Part shown: positions 42,640-54,943 of the stretch, in pieces
How the letters are laid out: every line of letters begins with the position of its first letter
How positions within the stretch are numbered: the stretch's first letter is position 1
NCBI GenBank assembly: GCA_020740775.1
Contig: JAHEWK010000006.1
Coordinates: forward strand, 434,001 to 498,000
Direction: 5' to 3'
Origin: Ilyonectria destructans
Taxonomy: Eukaryota > Ascomycota > Sordariomycetes > Hypocreales > Nectriaceae
DNA: 64,000 bases
Made by a program: the position numbers and the translations under genes
The notes under the pieces: generated by a model
Told to the model about the DNA's origin: nothing
Seen by the model: only the letters and a program-made list of their open reading frames with translations
Databases searched by the model: none

Positions 42640-45552
42640 ATACTTTATAGAGTCTATTCTTATATCTCTATAGAATTTCCAACTTATTTACTAACTTTAG
42701 TTGGATATAGTTTATAGCAGCATTACAGTCTATTAGTGCTATTATCTATACTCCTTTAATATAGACTTCTACTGTAATTATATCTTCTTTAGGGTGGTTT
42801 ACTGTATCTAGAGCCTTTTATAGAAGTGGGGTATCTTCTTCTATTATTATATTTATTTATTACTCTATTACAGATAGTAAGTATTATTTTTTATATACTT
42901 ATAGATTTCTTTATACTATAGCCTATTATAGAGTTCTCCTTCTATTTATATTTAGAAGTTAAATCTATCTTTATCTATTTTATAGATTTATATCTGGATT
43001 TCTTATAAGTAATCTAAATACTTAAGGTATTTTTTATTCTAATAGTTTATAGTATAGTTAGCTGGATATTTTAGGGGCCTATACTATAGTTAAACTTTCT
43101 GTTTTTTATGTATATAATACTCCTCAGTCTTATAGTCTTTAATTTTTAAGTCTTTTTTAATATATTTATTGGGGTAGAAGTTATTATATTATTCTAGCTA
43201 TATAACTTCTTATCCTTTAAATTACTTAATAACTCTATAATCTCTTACCTTAATTCTATTATAGAACTTTTATAGTGGCTGGAAAATAGTTTATATAGAG
43301 TAGCAGTTATAGTAGATTTTCTTAAAGCGATATACTAGGTATATATAGTAAGTATATAATAGCCAGAATATACTGATATATCCAGGGTTTTAAGGGTATA
43401 ATTTTAATTTATTACTAAGAACTTTTAGTTTTAAGTAATAATTTAGCTTAGGGATATCTTTTTATTATATTATGCGGATATAGATAGCTTATCCTTCTAC
43501 TATATTTACTATTTATTTTACTAGATAGTTAAATATTTATTCTTACTTCTTTTATTCTATATTAGTTATAAGGGTATATTTAGGGTTTTTAGTTTCCAGC
43601 TCGATTTTCTTAAGGTATTAGGGTATTAATTTATCCTTAGAGGTATTGCTATTATTAAAGTTATTAGATTTAGGGTATTCTTCTATACCTATTCTAATAT
43701 CTTTATTAGTAAGGGGGAGCTTAAGTTATTTAGCTTGTCTAGCTTCTATACCTACGCTAATACTTAGTTTTTCTTCTTTTTATATATAGAACTTATACCT
43801 AATCTCATCGTTCTATTGCTATTAAGGTAAGATCTTTATAGTATCTTTATAGGGGGTTACTATAACCAGTAGTATTTCTGGGGCAGGTTATCTATTCGGA
43901 ATATTATCTTCTTTATTAGTTACTTCTACTATAGGGCAGATATACTTAAAGACCTTTTTTCCTTTAGCTTTCTTATCTTTTCTAACTATACTGATTTTTC
44001 TTATTCCGTAAGATACCTTATTCTTTTTCTATCTTAGGGGTATTAGGACTGATATCTAAAGCGTTAAGATATTATTAATATTAGATATTATATCTTTTTA
44101 GATTTTCTTAAGGGGTAGTTAGTATTCTTTTTTTATTATTCAGTTAGGTTTATAATTATAGTCTTTCTTTCTGAGTGTTTTCTTACTCTTAAGGTCAATA
44201 TTTATAATAAGGCCTACTTCGCCTGGCTGTATTCCTATATTATTATAGCCTGTACAGGCTATTATAATTGTATATTTATCTATCTGGGAGTCTTCTTTCT
44301 ATTAGCTAACTTATTCTATTTTCTTCTTATCTTTAGGTATAGGTCGGAATTAGTTATTAGTCTTAAGTTTGTAATATTTATAGGATATATATTTAATATT
44401 ACTGTAATTCCAGTAGATTGCCTTAAAATAGTCCTTCTTAATTACTCTGATATTTATAGAGCTTAAGTTTATTCTGTAGGAAGTATTCTATTATTATTTC
44501 TTCCTCTAATTGGTATTAAACTTTTTTTCTTTTTAGTAGGGTATAAAGAATCCTTCTAACTTTTTAATTTTCTTTTTCTATTATTATTTAAATTATCAGT
44601 TATTAATTTCTATAGTAAGTTATATAAGTCTATTATAAGTAGTAGGGTTCTTTTTTCTAACTATAGTATTTTTAACTTTAGATTTTAATCTTTAGTAGAA
44701 GTTTGCTATATTAGCTTCTTCTCCCCAGTTAAGTTATAATATTAGGTTGCAGTATTTAGCTGTATATATAGATATAGCTTCTACCTATTAGAGTTTCTAG
44801 AGGGCTTATTCTATAATCTGCTTCTTATTCTGGAATCTATAGAAGGCCTTAAGTTTGTATTTAAATATTAAATAGCTTCTATAGATAGCTTTAGTTTCTT
44901 TCTTTCTTTAGTTATAGGTATTATTAATATAGTTCTTTATAATAGGTTCGAATTATTATAGGGCTTTATCTATAAGAAATCCCATATTATATCAGACTCT
45001 AGCTTTATTTGTAATAAACTGTATTGAGTAGTATATCTAGTAGGCCTGGAGCTATATAAGGAATCCCTAAAGTTTAGTAGCTAAGTTATTATAGGGGTCA
45101 GACTGGTATAGTCTGAGGATTTCTCTAGCGTTCTTACCTCTAGCAGTATTAAAAGTAAGGTTTTTAATATAGTCCTTATATATATTTTTCTGGTTAATAA
45201 GTTTCTATACTAACTTATTATTCTATTCCAGTAGGTCCTTATACTAAGCACTAAGGATATTAATTTATTTCTACTTATTGGTTTTATTTCTTTTAGAGGC
45301 TATTAGAAGTTTATTAAGCTAAGCTAATAGTTTCTTATTAAACCGTTTAAGCTTCTTAAAGTCTTTTATAGTAACTTCTTTATTATTATCCTCTTCTTTA
45401 ATAAGGTTAAGGTCTCTATTATTATTAATAAAAGAGTTATAAATTCAGTCCCTAAAGAAGCCCAAACTGCTAGAGGGTATTATAGATACTATAGTAAATT
45501 CAATATTATTTAAGTTTAACATAAGTAATATACTAAATAAGAGCTATTAATA
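42640..45552 (-). pseudogene. Gag-side internal region of the degraded gypsy element
   Basis: AT-rich with stops in all frames. By position, between the 5' LTR (45553-45937) and the reverse-transcriptase relic, it should hold gag and protease. No convincing motif could be read, so the assignment is positional. Confidence 0.6.
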
Positions 45553-45937
45553 TATAACGATCGGTATACTATACTATACTTATAAGTCTAGAGTAGGCTG
45601 ATTCTAATTGGTAGTTTATATAATAAGAAATCAGATAGATTAAGACTTAAATAAGTATATTATATCTAATAATAGTAGAGCAAAGGGTACTCAATATAAT
45701 TAAGTTATATTGATAGCTAAGGAGCTGCCTATATTAGATATATACTTCTCAGATAACTATATATTAGGTAGATTATATAATTAGTAGAGCACTTAATCCT
45801 AAAGTATATCACTCTAAGATCGATACTCCAGAAGCGTACTGCTTCTGCTCCCTGCGATTCTATTATAATTGGCTGGAGCTAACTGTATGTTCTACGTACT
45901 GCCGTCCTAGACTGCCTTTCTAGCCTGGGCTGTGATA
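45553..45937 (-). repeat. 5' LTR of the degraded gypsy element
   Basis: Starts TATAACGATCGG and ends GGGCTGTGATA on the plus strand. It is less mutated than its partner, keeping more C and G at the variable sites. Confidence 0.85.
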
Positions 45938-46380
45938 AATCTAAAGGTAAAATATAGAGATTACACTTAATAAATAAAGCTATAAATACTATATTATATA
46001 ATCTTATTTTAAAGTAGAGTAAAATACTATTTCTTCTTACTTTAACTTTTATACTTAATTATTAGAGAAGTTATATATAGTTATATATTTATAGTTTTTA
46101 ATAAATAATAAACTTAACCTTATTATATACTATACTATTATTTAATAAATAATAAGCTTAATATTAAAGATATTAAACTGAATAAAGATTTTAATAGCTT
46201 AATAATATATATATATATATATATTTAAATATCTTTTAATAATAAAAGTAGCTTTTATTTCTTTAAATAAAGTTTATTAGCTGTTTTAATAATATAAGAT
46301 TAAATATTTAAAAAGTAATTACAGAAGTACTATTATAATCAGAAAATCCATAATACTAAGAACTATCAGACTGCAGCAAC
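45938..46380. other. AT-rich flank
   Basis: RIP-like composition from the target duplicate to about 46330, with an (AT)n run near 46205-46225. No coding content. Confidence 0.6.
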
Positions 46381-48927
46381 AGAATAACGTCCCCTCCCGG
46401 ACCCAATATCACATCAGGATGCATATCTTAGGCAATATAAAGAGGGTTATTAGGTTATTAACCAACGCTCGGGCCTCCTTTAATCATACTGTACAGCTTG
46501 ACAAAGGCGATATGTAATTCGGCTGGCAAAGTGCATATCTGTTTGGGCGTGGCTGTAGGTTTAAGTATCAGGCAGCAGTCAGTTAATGCATTTTCGGTAA
46601 TATTGGTTGAGAAAATACCGCATCTTGCCGGTTTTATCCGCCTTGGCTGCCGCCATGTATAAGTAACTCGTAAGTCTTCGTATTGTGTGAGGCAAGACGG
46701 GAAGCCCAATTACGACCAATGTCTGCAATGCAGCAGCAAGTTTTCTCTTTGACGACGAATAGATAACGCAGATGATCTAGTCGGTTCTAGCAATCAGCGC
46801 GGGGCGGGCCGGTCTGTGCCCAACTACGACTTGATGCTGACATGGTGTGCGGGGTAAGCGACACGCTTTGAGCTACCCACCGCTACAACCTTCCGTGTCA
46901 CCTCACAACTGAGGCAAGATCCTAGGCCTACAGCCAATGATTTCCAATCCGGTCCACTCGCTACCTTGCCGCAATCCCCCCCTCGCACCGCTAAGTGACT
47001 CACCGAGCTGAACAGATGACTTCTTGGCTTTCAGGTTGCTCGCCTGCATTTGTCAGTCTGTCACAAGTGTCACTGAATGCCCGATGGCGCTGAGTCTCCG
47101 CCGGTACGTGGTCAGCTGCCCGCCATTCCGCCTCTGTCTACGGATTAGCGTGCGCTCAAATCTGCCTTGCTAGGCTCCACCCCTACGACGGGGCTGTTGT
47201 GGCTGCAGCCGGTCAAGCAGGCTGTTTCGGGATCTTGGACAGGTATTAAAACTAAGAACCGCATTGGATCAACGCTGTTTTCTCTTTTCCCTAACGTAGA
47301 TCATCCATCATTAGCGACCCTGGCCCCCAGCTCCACGGCGGAGCCATGCCTGGAGAGCTTTGGAAACAGGCCAAAAGGCACTCGAGCGATGCTACGAATG
47401 TGAGAGCGATGATCCCCAAACCAAGGCCGTTTCTATATTTCGTCTATAAGGAGAAACAACACGCGTCTGAGCCGGGTTGAATGTAATCATCTCCCCTGTA
47501 TTATGATGCAGTAAGTTAATCTCTCTTCTATATTAGAATTCAAGCCGGCCAAATAGCTCACGCTACCTATTGTTATAACTTGTAATTACAAATCCTTTAA
47601 AATATTGCAAGCTATGCAGGAGATAATAAGTCTTTTGCAAGTTTGAGGTAAAATCGGTTTTGGGCTCTTGCAAGGCGTACCTATAGCTATACCTCCTTCC
47701 GCTCTTTTTGATGCCTCAGTATTAAAAATCTCAAGTTGCAAGAGGCCCAATGTGTTAGAAGTAAATCGAAAAAGGAAGATATTCTCTTCGTCATAATATA
47801 TATCAAAAATCGGAAATATAATAAGGCACAAAATATTTATTCCGACCTCGGTTCTGCAAGACGCTAGGTGCACACAAGCGTCCTTTTCAGGGCCGTTGAC
47901 TGTCTTGATTTCGATGCTGACGGCAAGAGACTTTATTTGAAGTTCAGGTTGATAAATGTAACTAATTAATTGATTGGATTGTCCGTTCAGAGCTCGCCAG
48001 TCTTTGCTGCAATATACGAGACCACCTACGTTTGTTACAGCAACTAGAGAGGATGATACTGTAGTTAATTATTTGTGATGGCCCTATCGCGCCAGAGAGT
48101 GTAGTTAGTGGAAGCCATTGGGTGTCGATCTTATTGAATATCATGGACCTCCGACATGTTGACACTCTTGGGTCCATCACCGGACTGGACCTGCTTCCGC
48201 CGTTCACTTGACGAGGAATTGGTGGCAAGACGGAAGGGAGGCCCTATGCCGTAGAAATTGGCATCCTTCCTGTCCCTTTCCGCAGAGGTTGCTTCTGTCG
48301 CTTTGCTCGCCTCTGTTCTATGTTTGCATTAGCTTTGTCCCTGGGAGTAGCGTACTGGTGTGGTCGTCCACGCTTCGATTCAAGTTCTGCCCTAGGTCGG
48401 TGATCCCTGCTTGAACCTTGAATAGTTGCTATAGAAGAGCAGAGTGTGTGTAAGAAGATCGCAATTCAGAGTGATAAAACAAAACCAATTACTTAAAGTA
48501 AGAAAGGTCTTTGGATAAAGATATCTGTGAAACCCCTGAGACTATAGTACTAGGCCAGCACTTGGTACCATACAGCTTGACTTCCCGGGTCATAATCTCT
48601 AGCTTTAGCTGACGCCACAGAAGCACCTCCGACAAGTCGGGGGCAGTGGTTTCGACCCGAGAATTATAGCAATCTATCTATGACTAAACTTGTTTCTTCT
48701 ATCGGTCCGGCTCAGTCCGTTGAATCCATCTGAGGGCCGTTGGAACATTCGAACGATCCGCGGAACAGTAGAGTTCCCAATACGGGCCTATTCTCCCATC
48801 CACTCCCGCGACAACCGATCATAGTTTGTATCCCACTTCTACTTGCCCATTTCTTTCTGGATAACCATATCCCCTAGTACGCCATCCGCTACTGTCAGCA
48901 ATACCGCAACTGTACGACATAATGTCT
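46381..48927. other. GC-balanced intergenic region without a convincing gene
   Basis: About 2.5 kb with only short frames on both strands. The longest-looking candidates are 46458-46709 (minus, 83 codons), 47586-47873 (minus, 95 codons) and 47962-48228 (minus, 88 codons). None shows a domain, conserved motif or clean splice pattern. The rightmost part is the 3' flank of the Cys-module gene that ends at 48928. Small uncharacterised genes cannot be excluded. Confidence 0.5.
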
Positions 48928-51440
48928 CTACACCGCAACAGCGAATTCCGCCCACACCCCACGCCCGCACACGCGCTCCCAGGGCGGATAAGTAGGCAGC
49001 ATCCCCCAATACCCATATGAGCGCTCTCCCTTATACCCCGCTAAATCGAGTGCCCCTTGGATGTTGGAGCGCTGTAAGGACATGAAATCCTCATCCGAAT
49101 TGTCTTCTTCCACGACTACGTCCAATCGACAGAAGACGCACAACATGATCAGGACGTCTTGCTTGCCCCACGGCATTGGAGAGAGGAGCCACCCATCTGT
49201 CCCCCAATACTGGTTGGAGCGGATATCGCTCTGGCTGCGCCAGGCCTCAATCTGGTCCCAGAATGTGTCCGTGTCAGTACCAGCACCACCGGAAAGAGAC
49301 ACTGCACACATGGCCGAGACCGCATTAATAACGACTTCCCGGAACTCGCATCGGCTCCCATCCTGCCACCGCCATCCTCGCGCGAGCGATGATTGACAAG
49401 CATACTCGTCTCCTCCCCACGGGGGCGCGTCCCACTCTGAGGCCGTGTCTGTTGCGTCTTGGCTTGCCCACGCAGGGCAGCAAGACCGAGGCAGACCACA
49501 GTCTCCGCACCAAGGGACCGGGCCGTATTCCTGTATCCCATTTGCCTGATGCTTTACTATTCCCTCCCAGAGACGGGCGCGGATGGAGCGTGCCCGACAT
49601 CCTTCAACTCGGGGGCATGATGAAAGAGGATGCTCGTCGCAGGCGGGATCTCGGTAGAAAAGGCAGAGCGGACATCGAACAGACCATCGCTCTAGTTGCT
49701 TTCGAACCTTCTCCTCACTTACAAGATCGTCGCTCTGACCATCTCTCCAGTTCTCGCGCCAAGAGATTGGGCTGGGATATTCCCAGCCTCTCCTCTCGCA
49801 CCACGTTGATTTGTCTTGCTGCGACCATGTGCTGATGGGCTTGGCCGACTTCGATGACTGGTATGGGTTTGATAAATGATTGTGATACCGATGGATTAAT
49901 GATCCATCCAGTTTCTCTTGGACAGAGCAACGAACTCGGGCCGATCGTACCTCTAGGCTGACGGATTCGCAGTTTCGTGGTCGGGCAGGCCAGTCCGCCC
50001 GGGAGTAAGGATGTACGCCAAGAATGTCGGTATTGGACAATTCGCTCAGGTGACCAGGACCTTCGTCGTCGTCGTCGTCGTCGTCGTCGTTATCGTCTGG
50101 AGGTAAGAGTTCACCGACCGTTCTATAATACCAGACCGTCCTTGACCAGAGCGCAAGCTGTCGCATCATCTCAATGCCTCCAACCCCCGGGTTTGTGAAT
50201 CCTTGAAGAAGGAAGTCTGCCACCGTCTCGTCGTCGACTACTGGGCTAAGCCCCATATGCCGATTCTCGTACGTTGCGCCGCCGCATTCCGCATATCGTC
50301 CATAAATGTCGTAGCACGGGATTGGTAGAGCCCGATGATTATATCGCGGAGCAGGTTCTTTCCATATCGGCAACTCCACTCCGCTTTGTCCCTCTCGATC
50401 CAACCACCGTCGCTAGTTGTTGTCCATTTTTCACAGAGCTGCCAAGGCAGATAACAGCAATAGCATATAGTGCTCAGGGCCCTTCCTTCTGCATAGATGG
50501 CGTTACCGAACTCGGTCTCTACTGCTTCGGCACCACCGTACGCGCATTTGCGTAGGTCGTGAAAGACGGCTTCGCCCTCGCGTCCGCTACCGATGTAGTC
50601 GCTGCATTTCCGCCACCACCAGTCGATAGTTGCCGCCCATCTCATCACCACAATGTCTCCATCTGACTGGGAGGGGATCGATCCAGATGCATCACGCCCC
50701 GTCGCGACTAGGCCATTCGGACACGCCCAGGGCGGATACTGGGGTAGGTTATCAAGCGGTGGCAATCCTAGCCGATAGTTTTGTGGAATATAAAAGCCAA
50801 CTGTCAATGTTTCGAAAATCAAGAGAAGCCTAGATATCCAACTGTCTTTGTACGGAATCCGATGCTCGAACCAGGCTCGGGCGCTCCGTTCAAGTGACAG
50901 GTCTACATCATCCTTATCTGATGCCAACTTGGCAAGAATATTAGCAAGGAACTGGTCGTCATATGAGCACAGAGCCGCGATCGCCCTCCTCATAATTGGG
51001 TTTCGCTCGCAGTGACCATCGAAACTTGGCTGCGACTGAAGCTCCTTTGCCACTCTTGCCTTCTCTTGTTTGGATCCTGCATCACAGATGCTCTGGGACA
51101 GGCAAATATCCCCGCACGGGAACCACATATGCATGCACATACTGCAGGAGCTAGGGTCTTCTAAGAACTTGGGGATATTGAGGCTCTCCAGCCATTTGAG
51201 AATCGACCTTGCTTTGTCGCAGCCATGCCGGCGATGACATTTCTCCATTGTGTGACCCGGCTGCGCGTTCCCACTCATGACAAAACAGAACTCGCACCCG
51301 ACCGTCCCCCACCACTTCAACGTCGTGTATGCGTTGTCAAGGCGTTTCTCGAGCCTGCTAGGGCTACTCTCGGTATCTTCTGCGCGTTCTCGGATGGTAT
51401 CGATGACCAACTGCTGCTGGTCGACCGCAATCGTGCTCAA
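48928..51440 (-). CDS. Triple Cys/His-module protein of unknown function
   Basis: Two overlapping minus frames are best joined through a 56-nt intron (50272-50217, GTACGA to GGCAG), giving exons 51440-50273 and 50216-48928 and 818 residues. Three related modules share H-x4-C and a later C-x2-C-x6-C. Module 1 is C49/C52/H63/C68 then C99/C102/C109. Module 2 is C279/H294/C299 then C326/C329/C336, having lost one early Cys. Module 3 is C571/C574/H585/C590 then C626/C629/C636. Each is followed by a helical segment, so the protein looks like tandem duplications of a putative zinc-binding unit. Similar C..C..H..C / C..CG.P..C regions occur, as I recall, at the C-terminus of fungal RecQ-like helicases, but no helicase motif is present. 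An (Asp)n run comes from a CGT repeat at 50058-50087. The splice model is unproven. Confidence 0.65.
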
Positions 51441-51805
51441 AGGTGCCCTAGTGGAGCTAAAGAGTAGTTGTAATACCCACCCGCCTTAATTCACCTTGAA
51501 ATCACATTGCAAGGACTGGCCCACTGTAAAAAGACAGAAAATTCGGGTTGTGGCACTGAAGGCTTGTGTTCTCCTGGTCCTGGAGTCAACCCGTTTAAAC
51601 CTTTCCCAACTAGGCAGCTTGTTCCACCCCCGCAGGGCATCAGTTGTTGTGAGTCACTAGCCTGGTCAAAGAAACGATGCAGTGGCCAGTCCGGAATGAG
51701 GTATTTAGCTATCTAGTACCGACCCGAGACATCACCCTCCAAGTGCCTTACCTAAGGTACTTACCTTCTGCGCAGCCTTTGCGAAATTTCCTGGGCTCCT
51801 TGAAC

Positions 51806-52492
51806 ATGGCGACGGCGCCGAGCCCCGAGAATTTCATCACGGTCAAGACGACACTGCCAGCTCGGCCGCTGCCCTCCACTGCCCAGCGCCAGCCGATAGT
51901 GACAGAGCGGCTCATCCTACGGCCGCTCAACCAGGGCGACATCGCCGCCCACCACAGTCTCCGGAGCCAGCCCGAGGTCATGCATTTCACCATGCAAGGG
52001 CGAGTCGACAAGGACATCGCCGAGACCCAGTCCCGGCTGGAATTCTTCCTCCCACCCAACGATGTCGAGAATTACAACTTTGCCATCTGCAAGAAGGAGA
52101 CAGGCGAGATGATTGGCGTTGGGGGCAACCACAACTTCGTGTCGAGCTTCGGCTGGCCCGAGGTGGGCTACATGATCCGGAAGGAGCAATGGGGGCAAGG
52201 CCTCGCTCCTGAGTTTTTGCGGGCGTTTCTAGCGGCCTGGCAGGAGCTGCCGCGGGTGGAGGTCGAAGCCAAGGTGGATCCACGGTCCGTTGATTTGCTT
52301 TCGCAGGACGGCGGCCGGGTGGCTGAGCAGCTCTTGGCCGTGACGGAGTTTGAGAATGTCCGGAGTCAGAATATGCTCCGCAAGTGTGGGTTCGACCTCT
52401 TCCTTACGTGGGAAGCGCGGGACACTAGAAACCAGAACGACGAGTTGATTGACTTGCCAACGTTTCGATTCTTCCCAAACAAGAAGACCTGA
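51806..52492 (+). CDS. GNAT-family N-acetyltransferase (Acetyltransf_3 type)
   Basis: 228 residues from ATG 51806. The frame is open upstream to 51677, but homology begins after this start. The protein opens with the typical TERLILRPLNQGD (family beta-1), then carries the acetyl-CoA-binding half with MIGVGGNHNF, GWPEVGYMI and the motif-A-like EQWGQGLAPEF (Q/R-x-x-G-x-G/A form), and ends with ENVRSQNMLRKCGF, matching the usual N-x-x-S-x-x-x-xxK-x-GF of ribosomal-protein-type acetyltransferases. It should transfer acetyl from acetyl-CoA to a small amine or protein N-terminus; the substrate is not predictable. A ~17-residue insert (about 157-170, SVDLLSQDGGRVAEQ) before the last motif is unusual and might be a retained intron, although it stays in frame. 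Single gene, no operon-like partner. Confidence 0.85.
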   Translation: MATAPSPENFITVKTTLPARPLPSTAQRQPIVTERLILRPLNQGDIAAHHSLRSQPEVMHFTMQGRVDKDIAETQSRLEFFLPPNDVENYNFAICKKETGEMIGVGGNHNFVSSFGWPEVGYMIRKEQWGQGLAPEFLRAFLAAWQELPRVEVEAKVDPRSVDLLSQDGGRVAEQLLAVTEFENVRSQNMLRKCGFDLFLTWEARDTRNQNDELIDLPTFRFFPNKKT

Positions 52493-52649
52493 TTTTGGCC
52501 GAATTACGATAAGCTGTTATCTTAGCTACCCTACAAGCCTGTGTGGGTGGTGTGGTTGTTTTGGTCCATTAAGGCAAGTTCCGCCTTTTAACTAGAACAA
52601 AGATGGGCGTAACTAGAACCCAGCGGGGAATAGGGGGAAGGACTCAAGT

Positions 52650-53510
52650 GCTTGTGGGTTCTGTGAAGCTCGGGTGGGCAACGGTTCTGTAATCAGACTC
52701 CCAGGGACCCTCAGGTGCCAGGTCAGGACGGTCCTGTACGCCAATAGCGATAGTTACAATTAAGACTGCGCATATTAGCCATAATGATACCGTCTAGGAG
52801 GAAGTATATACTGGCAATAACGATCGCTGCTAAGCAGACCCAAGTAAGGATGGTAATACGGCCGAGAGTGCAGATACTGGTAAGGCAGAAGACTGCAGTA
52901 GCTATAACTGCTATAAATATAGCGGTATAAGCTCTATAAGTAGAGACGGTATTAAGGCTAATAGAAATACTGAGTATGCTGGAACTAGCAGTAAAGACTA
53001 AAAACTATATAGTCAGTATAGTTTCTATTAGGTTCTAATTTCTTTTATATATATAGAATAAATCTAAGAGAAAATATCTTTTGGCCGATAGGATTGAATA
53101 TAATAGCTGCTATATTATTAATTCTATATATCTTAGGATAATTAAGCTTAAAGCTGCTAATAGTATAAGAGGTATAGGTTATAAGACTAGCTATAGCCAG
53201 CAAGCAGATAATACCTGGGACTATACCTAAAGTATTAAAAGCAGCTGGAATTAATAATATATCCAGCTTAAACTGGGTCTTTATTATAAGAACTAATAAT
53301 TTAATCTATTTAACCTAAAAGAATATAAGCTCTATAAGTACTTATTAATTTAAAAGAGAGAGCTATATATTGCGGTAGTTAGGGCTATCTTCTATAATAT
53401 TTCTAAAGACGGTATTATAGGTTATAGTAGGTTCTATAACCTCTTCTTTTTCAGTCTGTAAAGGAGCTGCAGTTAAAGCTGCTAGCTCTTTCTTGTCGAT
53501 TTATATTTTA
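52650..53510 (-). pseudogene. RIP-killed amino-acid transporter (Aa_trans) gene
   Basis: Minus-strand reading gives an N-terminal segment (ELAALTAAPLQTEKEEV, then FRNIIEDSPNYRN), a gap that looks like an intron, then LIIKTQFKLDILLIPAAF with NTLGIVPGIICLLAIA, a first extracellular/TM segment, then SLNTVSTYRAYTAIF and SICTLGRITILTW. After another GT-AG intron (GTATAT to GCGCAG, about 50 nt) come IVTIAIGVQDRPDLAPE and YRTVAHPSF. These are the landmarks of fungal Mtr-like amino-acid permeases. The 3' half is missing after about 52650. Stops and substitutions are mainly C-to-T/G-to-A, strongest at the 5' end and fading toward 52700. It is non-functional. Confidence 0.75.
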
Positions 53511-54260
53511 GGCGTTAATTAGTAGTAGTTTATAGCTGAAAATTAAAGCAGACTGAATGATAGTATAGTGCAGCTTAATCTTAATAACTATAGTGCAATT
53601 TATATTGCTCTATCTATAGCCTGATAATATAACTTAGTGGCGGCTATATCTTTAGACTCTGCTTAACCTTAGGTCTTCCGGCCTGTTTGGTAAGGGGGTT
53701 GGCAAAAGTCTAGATAATAGGGTATCTATTATCTATCTGGGATGTAATAAGGCTTGCATAGGGTCCTCTGTAGAGGCGCTTTGGCCTAACGCCCTATGCT
53801 AGATGCTATAAGAGTAGCTAAATACCGATAATAGGATTTATCCGAAAGTTGATTATTTAAAATTGAGACCGTATTATTGTTAGTTCTAGCTATAAGGCTT
53901 CAATATATACCATACAAGCTTACAAGCAGTTATATTAGCTACCTTCTCTACCAACTTTTAGAATATCTAGTGTGAAATAGCACTAGACTTTACTATCTTA
54001 ATACCAATATAAAGGGAGTGGCATTATATCTTCCAATCTATAGTTATATAAAAACCCACTTCCCCAGAATTATCTATATATAACTCCACTATTAAGGAGA
54101 CTTTATAGTATGCAGAAAAGGTATATAGGTAAAAGCACAAACTCTTAGAGGTCTGCAGAGAAGCTGCATCAGCCTATCGCCATCGAAACATCACAGAGGC
54201 GGGAAGTTATAGAAGAGATTAGGATGGGTTCTTATTTACGCTCATTACGCTCCTTTAAGC
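53511..54260. other. Moderately RIP-mutated intergenic region
   Basis: AT-enriched to about 54100, then GC-balanced. No relic recognised apart from the transporter to its left. It may be the promoter side of that dead gene. Confidence 0.5.
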
Positions 54261-54532
54261 CAACGGTTAATGGGAAGAGATGGCACGAAAGATACGCAAC
54301 AGAGACCAGAGACGGGATGCTATGAGAGCCAGGGCGCCACCTGGAGGAGAACGCGGGGGCGGATACGGGGTAAACCAGGACCTAAAAGCCGGCTGCTCTT
54401 ACTGCATTCTATTTTTCCCAGGGTAAGCCGAGAATTCCGGGCCCTGGATGTGTTAGTGTTATACGCCATACTGGCAGAACAGAAGAAATAACATCAAGGC
54501 CAGCGCCCTAATGGTATAGCGAGCCATAGGCT

Positions 54533-54552
54533 GTTTGTTTGTTTGTTTGTTT
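54533..54552 (+). repeat. (GTTT)5 microsatellite
   Basis: Five perfect GTTT units followed by CTGTC. Intergenic. Confidence 0.9.
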
Positions 54553-54827
54553 CTGTCAAAGGAATATATGGTGCTTGCACATTGCGTGAGTTTCCCCCGG
54601 CCCTTAAGAGGGAGCGCCTTGGCATATTTCCACCCAAGGCTCAATCTAAGCACTTAAGCCAAACGGGGAATCTTAATGGTCCGACAATAGGTGGGGATGA
54701 AATTTAGGGAGGGGGGAATTTCATGCGAAGTTATACGGCTGAGCGAAGAAACCGAGGCTTGAACAAGGGTTGTCCCAAAGTAGGAGGACCTGAAAAAAGA
54801 TTCAAGTGGAGCCCTGGTTCTGAAGCT

Positions 54828-54943
54828 AATTGCGAATGAGCACGCAACTCGGAGCCGGACTTTATAAACTTCGCCCACTTCCCGCAATTGCGAATGAACA
54901 CACAATTCGGAGCCGGACTTTGCAAACTCAGTTCACTACCCGT
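54828..54943 (+). repeat. Two-copy 58-bp tandem repeat
   Basis: Units 54828-54885 and 54886-54943 both begin AATTGCGAATGA and contain CGGAGCCGGACTTT. They differ at several sites. Intergenic, upstream of the RTA1-like gene. No coding or RNA signal was seen. Confidence 0.8.

Larger units (their letters stand above)
23789..45937 (-). mobile_element. RIP-degraded Ty3/gypsy element, interrupted by two later insertions
   Basis: Flanked by 385-bp LTRs (23789-24173 and 45553-45937) and a perfect 5-bp duplication AATCT (23784-23788, 45938-45942). Its own sequence is 24174-27859, 36320-37046 and 42640-45552. Read on the minus strand it has gag remnants at the right, reverse transcriptase around 27840-27300 and integrase around 25990-25745, the normal gypsy order. 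Removal of the chromovirus rejoins the reverse-transcriptase region across 27859/36320. All frames are broken by stops. LTR differences are about three dozen, all transitions, as expected from RIP. Confidence 0.9.

Noticed and set aside
46458..46709. 83-codon minus frame as a gene
   Set aside because: No domain, no splice context, no recognisable start context; length is within chance for GC-balanced DNA.
47586..48414. Several 68-95-codon frames on both strands
   Set aside because: They overlap each other or lie in unrelated frames and show no family motif or amino-acid bias typical of coding DNA.
50058..50087. CGT repeat as an intergenic microsatellite
   Set aside because: It lies in the Cys-module gene and encodes an Asp run in frame.
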